The notes: a model not told the origin generated them from the sequence alone. A stretch of DNA of 25,121 bases from Lamprocystis purpurea (GCA_020718945.1 DYRB01000001.1:1-25121); one strand, 5' to 3'; counted from the stretch's first letter, positions 13,689-21,471 are shown. Program-made: numbers and translations.

Positions 13689-16600
13689 ATGCACGATGCC
13701 AAGGTCCGCATTTTCGTCTCCTCGCCGTCCGATCTCGACCACGAGCGCGCCCTGCTCAAGGAGATTTGCGCCCGGTTGCGCCAGGAGTACCTGTCCTATT
13801 TCGAGGTCCAGCCGGTGCTGTGGGAAGAGGAGGCCCTGACCGCCGACCGTAACTTCCAGGACGGCATACTAAGGCCGGCGGATTGCGACATCGTGGTGGT
13901 GGTGCTCTGGACCCGCCTGGGCACCCCGCTGCCGGAGGAACCCTACCAGGGCATGACCGGGACCCAGTGGGAGTTCGTCAACGCCGTGGAGGCCTCGGCC
14001 CGCAGCGGCCAGCCCGAGGTCCTGGTCTACAAGAAGACCAAGCCCAAGCTGGTGGACATCACCAACGCCGAGGCGACCCGCGAGGCCCTGGAGGACCGGC
14101 GCCGCCTGGAGGATTTCTTCCAGGCCAACTTCTTCAACCCGGACCTGAGCTTCCGCCGCGCCTTCCGCACCTTTGACAGCGACGCGGGCTTCCGCGACCT
14201 GGTGGAGGGGCAGTTGCGCAAGCTGCTCAACCGGCGCATCTCCGCCGAGAAGCGGGCCATCTCCGGGGTGGGCGACTGGCGCGGCAGCCCCTTCCGCCCG
14301 GACGGCCCCTACGATCTCGGCGACGGGCGCATCTTCACCGGGCGCGAGTCCGAGGCCCGCGACCTCCTGGCCCGCCTGCCCGGGCGGCGCTTCCTGCTGG
14401 TCAGCGGACCCAGCGGCTGCGGCAAGACCTCGCTGGTGCGGGCCGGGGTCCTGCCGCGCCTGGCCCGACCCTTCCTGGTGGAGGGGGTGGCCGGTTGCCG
14501 CATCGCCCTGGTGGACCCGGGGTCCAGCGCCGGCGCCGATCCCATCGCCGCCCTGGCCGAGGGGCTGTGCAGCCGCAACGCCCTGGGCCAGACCCTGGCC
14601 GGCTTCGGGCTGGACCAGGCGGCCCTTGCCGGGGTCCTGGCCCGGGACCCCGGCGCCGCCGCGGCCCAGGTCGCCGCGGCCCTGGACGTGCTGGGCCGCG
14701 AGCAGCGCGGGCGCACCGGGGTGGCCGAGGGGGAACTGCGCCTGGCCCTGGTGCTGGACCCATTGGACGACCTGCTCGCCGGACCCCCGGGTCCCCCGGG
14801 TCCCCAGCCCGGCCCTGCCGATGCCGTGCCGGACGGCGACGCCGGCCTTGATCCTGGTCCTGGCCCGGATGCCTCGGCCCTGTCCGTCTCCGTCCTGATC
14901 GCCGCCGTCACGGCCCTGGCCGCCACCGGCCGGGTCTGGGTCATAGGCGTGCTGGGGAATGCCCGACTGGGCCATCTGCACCCGCTCCTGCCCCTGCTCG
15001 CCGCCCCGGCGCCGGGCACCGAACCCGGACCGGCCGGGGCCCTGGACGGCCAGGCCTGGTACCGCCTGCCCCCGCCGGCGGCGGCCCGGGTGCGTCAGGT
15101 GGTGGAGATCCCCTCCCGGGTCGCCGGGATCGAGGTGGAGGGCTATGCCCCTGGGACCGACCTGAGCCTGGTGGACCTGCTCGAGGCCGAGGCCGGGCCC
15201 CTGGCCCACTGGCCGCCCCTGCTGGAGGCGACCCTGGAGCGCATCTACCGCATCGGCCTGGCCCGCGCCGCGGGCGCCGCACCCTCCCTGGTGGCGGCGG
15301 ACTACCGCACCGCCGGGGGCATCGCCGGGGTGGTCCTGGCGCGGGCCGAGGCGGTCTGGGCCGGGCTCGACCCCGCCGTCCAGGCGGCCCTGCCCCGGTT
15401 GTGCCGGGCCCTGATCGCCCTGGATGGGGCCCGCCCGGGCCTGCGCGCCGGGGAGCTGACCCTGCTGGAGGCCGACCCGGCCTGCCGGGCCCTGGTGGCG
15501 GCCCTGGCGGCGGCCCGGCTGGTGGTGCTCGACGGCGAGCGCGACCCCCTGAGCCGCAGCCCCTGTCCGCCGGCGGACTACAGCCTGGCCGGCTATCTGC
15601 GCGGTGCCCTGAAGGCCACCGGGGCCCAGTGGCGCGCCCGCCTGAACCCGGCCCGGGCCCTGCGCGAACTGACCGCCGAGGCCCCGGGGGCCGACCCCGG
15701 GCCTGCTGTCCAGGTCCAAGGTCAGGCCCAGGCCCAGGGTGGCGAGGCGGTGGAAGACTGGAGCGACTGGGCCGACTGGCGTCCGCGGGCGGTCTTCGCC
15801 CACCCGGTCCTGCTGACCCGCTGGGCCCCGGTGCGCGACTGGCTGGCCGACCCCAGCCACCGCGAGACCCTGCGCCTGCGCCACCACGTCGCACGGCGCG
15901 CCCTGCTGTGGCGGCGCACCGACTGCAACCGCGAGCACCTGCTCGGCGAGGCCGGCTTCGCCGCGGCGCGCCGCCTGGGCCGCGACCTGGCCGGGGAGAT
16001 CGAGCCCCTGGAGGCCGCCTACCTGGCCGAGTCTGAGCGCCACCTGCGCTTCGAGCGCCAGCGCAACCAGGCCCTGCGGGCCCTGGGCGTCACCCTGGTG
16101 GTGCTGCTCGCCCTGGCCACCACGGCCGCCTTCTGGGCCCTGGACGCCTCCCGCCAGGCGCGGGTCGCCCTGCATCGCAGCCTGCTGGACGCGGCCGGCA
16201 ACGACATGGCCCGGGGCAACTCCCCCCAGGCCCTGATGCGTGCCCTGGCCGCCGCCCCCTTGCTGCCCCAGGAGGCGACCGACACCCTGAGCCGGGCCCT
16301 CACCGGCAACCGCCTCATCGCCATGGCCCAGGGCGGGCCCGAGGCGGCCCCGGGGCCGGACCACCCGGTCATCTCCCCCGCCTTCAGCGACGACGGCGAA
16401 CGCCTGATCACCGCCGACCACGGCAACGGGGTCGATGTGTGGCGGCTGCGCGACGCCCGCCTGGACCTGGAGGCCCACCTGGGCGGGGACGGGCTCGACC
16501 TGAGGGTGCTGGCCTTCGCTGGCCGGGGGGACCAGGCCCGCCCCCTGGCCGGCGGGCCGGGCGGGGTCTGGCGCCTGCCCGCCGCCCCTGGGGCCGCCCC

Positions 16601-18719
16601 GGACTATCCCTGCGGCGTGGATGCCGAGCACGCCACCGCGGTGGACCCCAGTGGGCGCTATGTGGCCATGGCCCACGGCTACCCAAATGAATCCGCGCCC
16701 CAACCCGGGTCCCAGGCGGCGGGGCCGCTGCCGACCGGCGCTGCCCCGGGGCCTGGGCCAGGGCGGCACGGGGTCTGCGTCCTGGACCTGGAGCGACCCG
16801 GGACCGTCCTGCTCGACCTGCCCCTGCACCAGGCCCCGATCCTGGGCCTGGACTTCGCCCCGGACGGCCGGCGCCTGGTCACCGCCTCCGCCGACGGCAC
16901 AGCCCGGGTCCTGGACCTGGCCCAGGGCGCCGAGGTGCTGAGCCTGCCCCCGGAGGGCAGGCTGCGCCGGCCCATCCACCGCGCCGTCTTCGACCCCTCC
17001 GGGTCGGGGCGCATCGCGCTCGCCGGGGGGGACGGCCAGGTACGGGTCTACGACGGCGAGGGCAAGCCCCTGGCCGCCCTCCAAGACGTCCGCAATGGGC
17101 CCACGACCGTGCGCCTGCACGCCAGCGCCGTGCTCGACCTGGCCTTTGCCCGGGACGGGCGCTACCTGGTGGCCGGCGACGACGACGGTCAGGTGGTGCG
17201 CTGGGACCCGCTCCACCCGGACACCGCCCAGATCCTCGGCCAGCACGACCTGGCCGTGGACCAGGTGCGCCTGGCCCCGCCCCACGGCGAGCCCGACGCC
17301 GAGCCCCTGGTCCTCACCGCCTCCCAGGACGGTACCGCCCGGCTCTGGGGGCTCTACACAGGCCGGGCCATCGCCGCCTTCAGCCAGGACGCGGCGGTCA
17401 CCGACGCCCGCTTCAGCACCGACGGGTCCCGGGTCCTCACCGCCTCCGACCTGGACGGGTCGGCGCGGGTCTGGAGCGTCCACCGGTTACCGCGCATCGC
17501 CCAGACCCTGGCCCTGCCTGACCATGCTGGGCCGGTGGCGGTTGATCCCAGCGACGCCGGGGCCAGCCTCAATTTCGCCGTGGGTGGCTACACCGGCGGC
17601 CTGGAGGTCTGGCGCCTGCCGGGCCGCGATCCGGGCGCGGAGCCCCAACGGCTGTGGCTCCTGGAAGGCCACCGGGGCCGGGTGCGGCGCCTCGCCTTCG
17701 CCCCCTCAGGGCGCTGGCTGGCCAGCGCCGCGGCGGACGGCACGGCGCGGGTCTGGGACATCCAGACCGGTACCGGCTGCACCATGGACGTCGGGGATGC
17801 CAAGGAGGTCGGCCGGGTCCTGTTCGGGCCCGACGAGGACTGGCTCCTGACCGCCTCCGACGACCCCCGCCAGCCGGTGCGCCTCTGGTCCTGGGACGGG
17901 ACCCATTGCCTCCCCCTGGACGGCGGGCCCGGGTTCGCCCCCGCCAGGGCCCAGACCGGGGCCCGGGTACAGGCGGCCGCGGTGATTCGTGCCCGGGACG
18001 GGGCGACCCTGGCCGCCACCGGCGACGACGCCGGGCGGCTGCGGGTCCTGCGCCGCGCCCCGAATGGCACCTGGCAACAGGTGTGCGACCTCGCCGCCCA
18101 CCGCGGCCCTGTCCTGGACCTGACCCTGGACCCGGACGGTACCCGGCTGGCCAGCGGCGGGGATGACGGCGGCGTCGTCCTGACGCGCATCGGACCCGAG
18201 GGCTGTAGCCCCCAGGCGGGGCTCGATGGCCATACCGCCGCGGTGCAGTCGGTGCGCTTCGCCCCAGACGGCTCCAGCCTGGTCAGCGCCAGTCAGGACG
18301 GCAGCGCCCGGGTCTGGGGCCCCGACGGGACGCCACTCGCGACCCTGGCCGGGCACCGGGCCCGGGTCGGCCAGGCGGAATACAGCCCCGACGGGCACTG
18401 GATCCTCACCGGCTCCCGGGACGGCGACCTGCGCCTGTGGCGGACCCCGGACCGGCCCCAGGGGCGGGTGGAGGCGTCCTTCCTCACCCTCCCCGCCGGG
18501 CGGCGCGGGGTCACCGGGGTGGCCTTCAGCCCAGACGGCAACCGGGTCCTGGCCGGCTACTGGCGCAATGCCGCCCAGCTCTGGCGCCTGTGGGACCCGG
18601 GCCAGCCCCCCGCCGACCTGGTCGCCACCTGGGGCCCCCAGCGCGCCCGCCTGGCCCTGGTGCAGGAGGCCGAGCGCTATCGCCGGGACAATCGGCTCGA
18701 CTTGCGGGCCGGGCGCTAG
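13689..18719 (+). CDS. DUF4062 - STAND NTPase - TM - WD40 protein, NLR-like defence candidate
   Basis: A 1676-aa multidomain protein. DUF4062 spans about 5-110 (VRIFVSSPSDLDHERALLKE, then DCDIVVVVLWTRLGTPLP), a Rossmann/TIR-like domain found as an effector or signalling module in conflict systems. A STAND NTPase of nSTAND1 type follows, with FTGRESEARDLLARL (about 217), Walker A GPSGCGKTSLVRAGVLP (about 240-256) and Walker B LALVLDPLDDL (about 352-362). Then come helical regions and one membrane helix (about 795-815, VTLVVLLALATTAAFWAL). From about 890 to 1650 run some 16 WD40-like repeats (for example APDGRRLVTASADGTARVLD). STAND proteins with sensor repeats act as ligand-triggered switches. 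Immunity to phage or plasmids is inferred, not shown. ATG 13689 starts directly at DUF4062. Odd: a Gly/Pro-rich insert (about 365-397) lies just after Walker B. Confidence 0.85.
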   Translation: MHDAKVRIFVSSPSDLDHERALLKEICARLRQEYLSYFEVQPVLWEEEALTADRNFQDGILRPADCDIVVVVLWTRLGTPLPEEPYQGMTGTQWEFVNAVEASARSGQPEVLVYKKTKPKLVDITNAEATREALEDRRRLEDFFQANFFNPDLSFRRAFRTFDSDAGFRDLVEGQLRKLLNRRISAEKRAISGVGDWRGSPFRPDGPYDLGDGRIFTGRESEARDLLARLPGRRFLLVSGPSGCGKTSLVRAGVLPRLARPFLVEGVAGCRIALVDPGSSAGADPIAALAEGLCSRNALGQTLAGFGLDQAALAGVLARDPGAAAAQVAAALDVLGREQRGRTGVAEGELRLALVLDPLDDLLAGPPGPPGPQPGPADAVPDGDAGLDPGPGPDASALSVSVLIAAVTALAATGRVWVIGVLGNARLGHLHPLLPLLAAPAPGTEPGPAGALDGQAWYRLPPPAAARVRQVVEIPSRVAGIEVEGYAPGTDLSLVDLLEAEAGPLAHWPPLLEATLERIYRIGLARAAGAAPSLVAADYRTAGGIAGVVLARAEAVWAGLDPAVQAALPRLCRALIALDGARPGLRAGELTLLEADPACRALVAALAAARLVVLDGERDPLSRSPCPPADYSLAGYLRGALKATGAQWRARLNPARALRELTAEAPGADPGPAVQVQGQAQAQGGEAVEDWSDWADWRPRAVFAHPVLLTRWAPVRDWLADPSHRETLRLRHHVARRALLWRRTDCNREHLLGEAGFAAARRLGRDLAGEIEPLEAAYLAESERHLRFERQRNQALRALGVTLVVLLALATTAAFWALDASRQARVALHRSLLDAAGNDMARGNSPQALMRALAAAPLLPQEATDTLSRALTGNRLIAMAQGGPEAAPGPDHPVISPAFSDDGERLITADHGNGVDVWRLRDARLDLEAHLGGDGLDLRVLAFAGRGDQARPLAGGPGGVWRLPAAPGAAPDYPCGVDAEHATAVDPSGRYVAMAHGYPNESAPQPGSQAAGPLPTGAAPGPGPGRHGVCVLDLERPGTVLLDLPLHQAPILGLDFAPDGRRLVTASADGTARVLDLAQGAEVLSLPPEGRLRRPIHRAVFDPSGSGRIALAGGDGQVRVYDGEGKPLAALQDVRNGPTTVRLHASAVLDLAFARDGRYLVAGDDDGQVVRWDPLHPDTAQILGQHDLAVDQVRLAPPHGEPDAEPLVLTASQDGTARLWGLYTGRAIAAFSQDAAVTDARFSTDGSRVLTASDLDGSARVWSVHRLPRIAQTLALPDHAGPVAVDPSDAGASLNFAVGGYTGGLEVWRLPGRDPGAEPQRLWLLEGHRGRVRRLAFAPSGRWLASAAADGTARVWDIQTGTGCTMDVGDAKEVGRVLFGPDEDWLLTASDDPRQPVRLWSWDGTHCLPLDGGPGFAPARAQTGARVQAAAVIRARDGATLAATGDDAGRLRVLRRAPNGTWQQVCDLAAHRGPVLDLTLDPDGTRLASGGDDGGVVLTRIGPEGCSPQAGLDGHTAAVQSVRFAPDGSSLVSASQDGSARVWGPDGTPLATLAGHRARVGQAEYSPDGHWILTGSRDGDLRLWRTPDRPQGRVEASFLTLPAGRRGVTGVAFSPDGNRVLAGYWRNAAQLWRLWDPGQPPADLVATWGPQRARLALVQEAERYRRDNRLDLRAGR

Positions 18720-19075
18720 CACGGCCGCGCCAAATTGCCGGCAGCATCGACCTATACCCGGCGTGTTCCGCACGGCACCGATGCCAGGGGCACGGCCCCC
18801 TGGGAGCGCCGGCATCTTGCCGGCAACCGGGTCCCCCGGCGTCTCGCCGGGGGTATGACGCTGGCCTCGCCAAGCCGCGGCTCACCCGGCTCGTACAAAC
18901 CAACCAGGGCGCCGCCGTGGGTTGGCCTGTGGCGCCCCTGCGGGGCCGATGGCGGAAGCCGCAGGCCCGGCGGACATGGCCTGAGACCAACAGCCTGCGC
19001 AAGGCTGCGTTGACAATGGCCGCGCCTCGTCCCAACATTCGTATATCTCTTGTGTATGCGCGAAAGGAGCGCCCC
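18720..19075. repeat. Structured 356-bp gap with two triloop hairpins
   Basis: No gene is seen. Two perfect hairpins with the same TCT loop stand 8 bp apart. GCCGGCA-TCT-TGCCGGC occupies 18808-18824, and CCCCCGGCG-TCT-CGCCGGGGG occupies 18833-18853. No T-run follows, so they look like REP-type repeats more than a textbook terminator, although they could stop or protect the STAND-WD40 mRNA. Further on, GGGCGCC and GGCGCCC (about 18908-18945) form a looser inverted repeat around a CCAACC/GGTTGG pair. The right end holds the promoter of the tacA-like gene. Confidence 0.65.
19010..19039 (+). promoter_or_regulatory. Candidate promoter of the TacA/TacT-type operon
   Basis: A perfect -35, TTGACA (19010-19015), is followed after 18 bp by AACATT (19034-19039) as a moderate -10. 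The AT-rich stretch TATATCTCTTGTGTAT (19042-19057) just after it is where such antitoxins usually bind their own operator. AAAGGAG is well placed before ATG 19076. Confidence 0.5.
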
Positions 19076-19348
19076 ATGCGTGACGCCGCCATCAACCTGC
19101 GCGCCCTGCCCGAGCAGCGCGACCTGATTGATCATGCCGCCAGCCTGCTAGGCAAGAACCGTTCGGACTTCATGCTCGAAGCCGCCTGCGACCGTGCGCA
19201 GGCCGTGGTGCTGGATCAGGTCTTTTTCGGCCTGGACGCGGACAAGTTCAGGCAGTTCACCGCCATGCTCGACGCGCCACCCCGCCCCAACCCAGGCATG
19301 GAACGTCTCATGGCCGTGAAGGCACCCTGGAACATGGACGCCCCATGA
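19076..19348 (+). CDS. TacA-type antitoxin (DUF1778, ribbon-helix-helix)
   Basis: A 90-aa protein. Residues 1-45 (MRDAAINLRALPEQRDLIDHA, then LLGKNRSDFMLEAA) match the DUF1778 ribbon-helix-helix DNA-binding domain. The C-terminal part (DQVFFGLDADKFRQFTAMLDAPP and the PNPGMERLMAVKAPW tail) is the toxin-binding segment typical of antitoxins paired with GNAT toxins. It neutralises the acetyltransferase and represses its own operon. AGGAG lies 8 nt before ATG 19076. Its stop overlaps the toxin start by 4 bp (ATGA), which indicates translational coupling. Longer upstream starts in this frame are not supported. Confidence 0.9.
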   Translation: MRDAAINLRALPEQRDLIDHAASLLGKNRSDFMLEAACDRAQAVVLDQVFFGLDADKFRQFTAMLDAPPRPNPGMERLMAVKAPWNMDAP

Positions 19349-19839
19349 ACTTGCGCCTGGGTGCGCCACAACCACTCGATGCCAGACACCTTCTTGACGG
19401 ATTCGGAAGCGGCGAAGCCAGCCTCGATGAATGGCTCAAGCGCCGGGCCCTGGCCAACCAGCTCAGCGGTGCCAGCCGTACCTTCGTCGTCGCGGATCAG
19501 GATGGCCGAGTCTACGGCTACTACGCCCTGGCGGCCGGGGCCGTCTCCCACCAGATGGCCAGGGGCGGGGTGCGCCGGAACATGCCCGACCCCATCCCGG
19601 TGATGGTCCTGGCGCGCCTGGCCGTGGATCGGTCTGTCCAAGGCATCAAACTCGGGGCCGCACTGCTTCAGGATGCCGTCAATCGGGCCCTGATGGTTTC
19701 GCAGAACGCCGGCGTCCGCGCCCTGCTGGTTCACGCCCTCCACGACCGCGCCAAGGGGTTCTATCAGCACTACGGTTTCCAGGAATCGCCGCAGCATCCG
19801 ATGACGCTGATGCTGCGCCTGAGCAGCGTGAAGGCCTGA
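19345..19839 (+). CDS. TacT-type GNAT toxin
   Basis: A 164-aa GNAT acetyltransferase. In this family the toxin transfers an acetyl group from acetyl-CoA to charged tRNA and stops translation. Visible parts are an N-terminal region with FGSGEASLDEWLKRRAL, the central strand RTFVVADQDGRVYGYYAL, and the acetyl-CoA binding segment VMVLARLAVDRSVQGIKLGAALL (about 87-108). The C-terminal FYQHYGF contains Tyr140 and Tyr143, one of which is the likely catalytic residue. The acetyl-CoA loop reads QGIKLGA instead of the commoner QGRGLG form, a variant I believe also occurs in working family members. It overlaps the antitoxin by 4 bp and is complete in length. Confidence 0.9.
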   Translation: MNLRLGAPQPLDARHLLDGFGSGEASLDEWLKRRALANQLSGASRTFVVADQDGRVYGYYALAAGAVSHQMARGGVRRNMPDPIPVMVLARLAVDRSVQGIKLGAALLQDAVNRALMVSQNAGVRALLVHALHDRAKGFYQHYGFQESPQHPMTLMLRLSSVKA

Positions 19840-19958
19840 TCGTGGGCCTCCCAGTCCGTCGCCCAGGCCGTGGCGCAGAGCGGCGCCGGATGCGTAACAC
19901 CACAGATCTGTGTTGCGAGGCTGGTGCGGTGGCGCGAGGGCCTAGGCTGCGGCGCTCG

Positions 19959-19987
19959 TTGGGGCGGGTCCGGTTTCTCGGTATGAT
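19959..19987 (+). promoter_or_regulatory. Candidate promoter of the DUF29 gene
   Basis: TTGGGG (19959-19964), a 17-bp spacer and TATGAT (19982-19987, 5/6). It lies in the 293-bp gap after the GNAT toxin and would give a leader of about 140 nt. The rest of 19840-20132 shows no gene, and I found no clear terminator in it. Confidence 0.45.
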
Positions 19988-20132
19988 CGAGCGCGGTGCC
20001 GACGGGCGAGGCCCCGCCCGCGGCCTGGCTCGTCGCTCTGATCCACTGAGCCCGTCTTGGCGTGCACCTTGGCCAAGCGATTGGCCCCAAGCTTCCGAAC
20101 CCTGTCACAACCGAACGCGGGCTTCACTCATC

Positions 20133-20564
20133 ATGAACTGGCAGACCCTATCCAGCGCGTCGCCCTATAAGACGGCGGTCGCCATCAAAGAGGAACTGCA
20201 AGAGGGCCGCATCACCGAGGCCAGCAATGGCCTTGAGGAGCTGATCGACGCCTTGTCAAAATCCGAACGACGCGCCTTGAAGGGCCAACTGGTCCGCCTC
20301 ATGCTGCACGTCATCAAATGGCAGACCCAGCCCGAGCGCCGGTCCTTGAGTTGGATCGCCGGCATCGAAGATGCCCGCGACGAAATCGCGGACATCCGTG
20401 AAGAGACTCCCAGCCTGAATGACCAAGCGGTAAAGGATCTCTGGGATAAGGCGTTTGCTATCGCCAGGCGCGACGCCGAGGCGGAGATGGGGCGGGGTGC
20501 GGACATCGCGGCACTGGCGTGGCCGCAGGTCTTTGACGCGACCTATATAATGGAGCGGCGGTAG
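20133..20564 (+). CDS. DUF29 family protein
   Basis: A 143-aa soluble helical protein. It carries the DUF29 landmarks in order: NGLEELIDALSKSERRALKGQLVRLMLHVIKWQTQPERRSLSW (about 33-75), a middle helix, and SLNDQAVKDLWDKAFAIARRDAEAEMG (about 93-119), ending in WPQVFDATYIMERR. DUF29 function is unknown. These genes are frequent in cyanobacteria and purple bacteria, often near toxin-antitoxin genes and repeats, as here. The usual N-terminal segment of the family (YETDFYAW-like) is replaced by MNWQTLSSASPYKTAVAI, so the start may be divergent. ATG 20133 has no clear ribosome-binding site. The open frame upstream is not used. Less GC-rich than the core genes around it. Confidence 0.75.
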   Translation: MNWQTLSSASPYKTAVAIKEELQEGRITEASNGLEELIDALSKSERRALKGQLVRLMLHVIKWQTQPERRSLSWIAGIEDARDEIADIREETPSLNDQAVKDLWDKAFAIARRDAEAEMGRGADIAALAWPQVFDATYIMERR

Positions 20565-20577
20565 CCTTCTCCTGGTT

Positions 20578-20680
20578 CCCATGCCCCAGCGTGGGACGAA
20601 GTCTCGACGCTCCAGCGTCGCGCCGCCATTCGGGTCGCTGGAGCGGCCAAGACTGCATTCTCACGCAGAGCGTTGGAACG
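20578..20680. repeat. Small intergenic hairpin repeat
   Basis: CCCATGC (20578-20584) pairs with GCGTGGG (20589-20595, one wobble). CGACGCT (20605-20611) pairs with AGCGTCG (20614-20620). A degenerate GCGTTGGAACGAG (about 20670-20681) closes the block. This reads like the common intergenic repeat family in which TTCCCA-type and ACGCT-type dyads alternate in proteobacterial and cyanobacterial genomes. It lies between the DUF29 gene and the next toxin-antitoxin pair. Confidence 0.5.
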
Positions 20681-20701
20681 AGATGGGACTGCCGAGATAG
20701 T
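20673..20701 (+). promoter_or_regulatory. Candidate promoter of the MazE/MazF-like pair
   Basis: TTGGAA (20673-20678), a 17-bp spacer and GATAGT (20696-20701, 4/6). Transcription would begin near 20708, leaving a leader of about 17 nt to ATG 20725. The -35 lies inside the repeat block, so the repeat may have supplied it. Confidence 0.42.
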
Positions 20702-20724
20702 CCATTCACCCTGAGATTCCTATC

Positions 20725-20937
20725 ATGCTGCACACCATCGAGGTTGAGATTGACGCTGAAGGCCAAGTGCACCTGCTGGAGCCGCTCGTTCGGCTGCCGC
20801 CCGGGCGGGCCTTGCTGACCTTGCTTGAAGGGTCGTTAGACGAGCCGGCCCTGTTGGCGGAGGCGGCGTTGGCGGAAGACTGGCTGAGACCCGAGGAGGA
20901 TGAGGCATGGGCGCATTTGCAGCCGGGCAAGTCGTAG
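20725..20937 (+). CDS. Small MazE/AbrB-like antitoxin
   Basis: A 70-aa acidic protein. The N-terminus, MLHTIEVEIDAEGQVHLLEPL, is a beta-rich swapped-hairpin-like segment as in AbrB/DUF2281-type antitoxins. The C-terminal half (EGSLDEPALLAEAALAEDWLRPEEDEAWAHLQPGKS) is an acidic, probably flexible toxin-binding tail that ends in the EDEAWAHLQPGK form common in antitoxins paired with MazF/PemK toxins. Its last 31 bp overlap the toxin gene. No strong ribosome-binding site before ATG 20725. Confidence 0.78.
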   Translation: MLHTIEVEIDAEGQVHLLEPLVRLPPGRALLTLLEGSLDEPALLAEAALAEDWLRPEEDEAWAHLQPGKS

Positions 20938-21248
20938 TCTTGCCTTTTCCATTTTCCGACTTGACCCGAAACAAGTTTCGGCCTGCTCTATTGCTCGCCG
21001 CTGTCGGCCGCGGAGACTGGATAGCCTGCCAGATCACGAGTAACGCCTTCGCCGATGCCCGGGCGATCACCTTAGGCGATGTGGATTTCTCAAGCGGCGG
21101 TTTGCAGCGTCGGAGCTATGCGAGACCGGGCAAGCTCTTCACCGCCAGTGAGGCGCTGTTTTCCCACGTTGCCGGGGATGTACGGGTGGATGTGCTCGGG
21201 AAGGTTCGGGATGCAGTGGTGCGCCTGGTTCGAGGTGACCCGGGGTAA
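20907..21248 (+). CDS. MazF/PemK-like toxin
   Basis: A 113-aa protein with the PemK/MazF beta-barrel pattern. It shows GQVVVLPFPFSDLT (7-20), NKFRPALLLA with Arg25 and Pro26 (22-31), WIACQITSN with Thr44 and Ser45 (38-46), a long variable loop with FSSGGLQRRSYARPGKLF, and a closing helix (GKVRDAVVRLVRG). MazF toxins cut RNA, and Arg25 and Thr44 sit where catalytic residues are expected. A strong GAGGATGAGG lies just before ATG 20907, within the antitoxin gene, so the two are coupled. Length is normal and no damage is visible. Confidence 0.85.
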   Translation: MGAFAAGQVVVLPFPFSDLTRNKFRPALLLAAVGRGDWIACQITSNAFADARAITLGDVDFSSGGLQRRSYARPGKLFTASEALFSHVAGDVRVDVLGKVRDAVVRLVRGDPG

Positions 21249-21253
21249 GCGGG

Positions 21254-21328
21254 TAGGGTGCGGTGAGCGGCAGCGAAACGCACCGTTTGCGGTTCGGGTT
21301 GGCGCGGTTCGTTCCTCGCCGCACCCTA
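21254..21328. repeat. Inverted repeat after the MazF-like toxin
   Basis: TAGGGTGCGG (21254-21263) pairs with CCGCACCCTA (21319-21328). Between them lies a smaller dyad, AAACG-CAC-CGTTT, at about 21276-21288. It begins 6 bp after the toxin stop. This is the look of a common REP-type intergenic repeat. It may also end toxin transcription, but there is no T-run. Confidence 0.6.
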
Positions 21329-21423
21329 AGGAGACGCTGATCTATTGGCCATCCTGACCAAAAGACAGTTCGCGATCCGCAGGCCGGCCTGCGCACCGCG
21401 CTATTTTCAATGCCTTGCCGGCG

Positions 21424-21471
21424 TTAAGAATTGCGGGGCATCCTGCCCCGCGGGAAACGCTGAATTCTTAA
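21424..21471. repeat. Nested double inverted repeat
   Basis: The outer arms TTAAGAATT (21424-21432) and AATTCTTAA (21463-21471) are perfect. Inside, GCGGGGCA (21433-21440) and TGCCCCGC (21444-21451) form an 8-bp stem with a TCC loop. It lies 18 bp beyond the end of the chimeric toxin gene (minus strand). There is no T-run. It could be an end-of-element scar or a two-way stop. Confidence 0.65.

Noticed and set aside
13869..17483. A 1204-codon open frame on the minus strand
   Set aside because: It is antisense to the STAND-WD40 gene. Its composition (Gly, Gln, Pro, His repeats) is typical of a GC-rich shadow, and no domain is seen.
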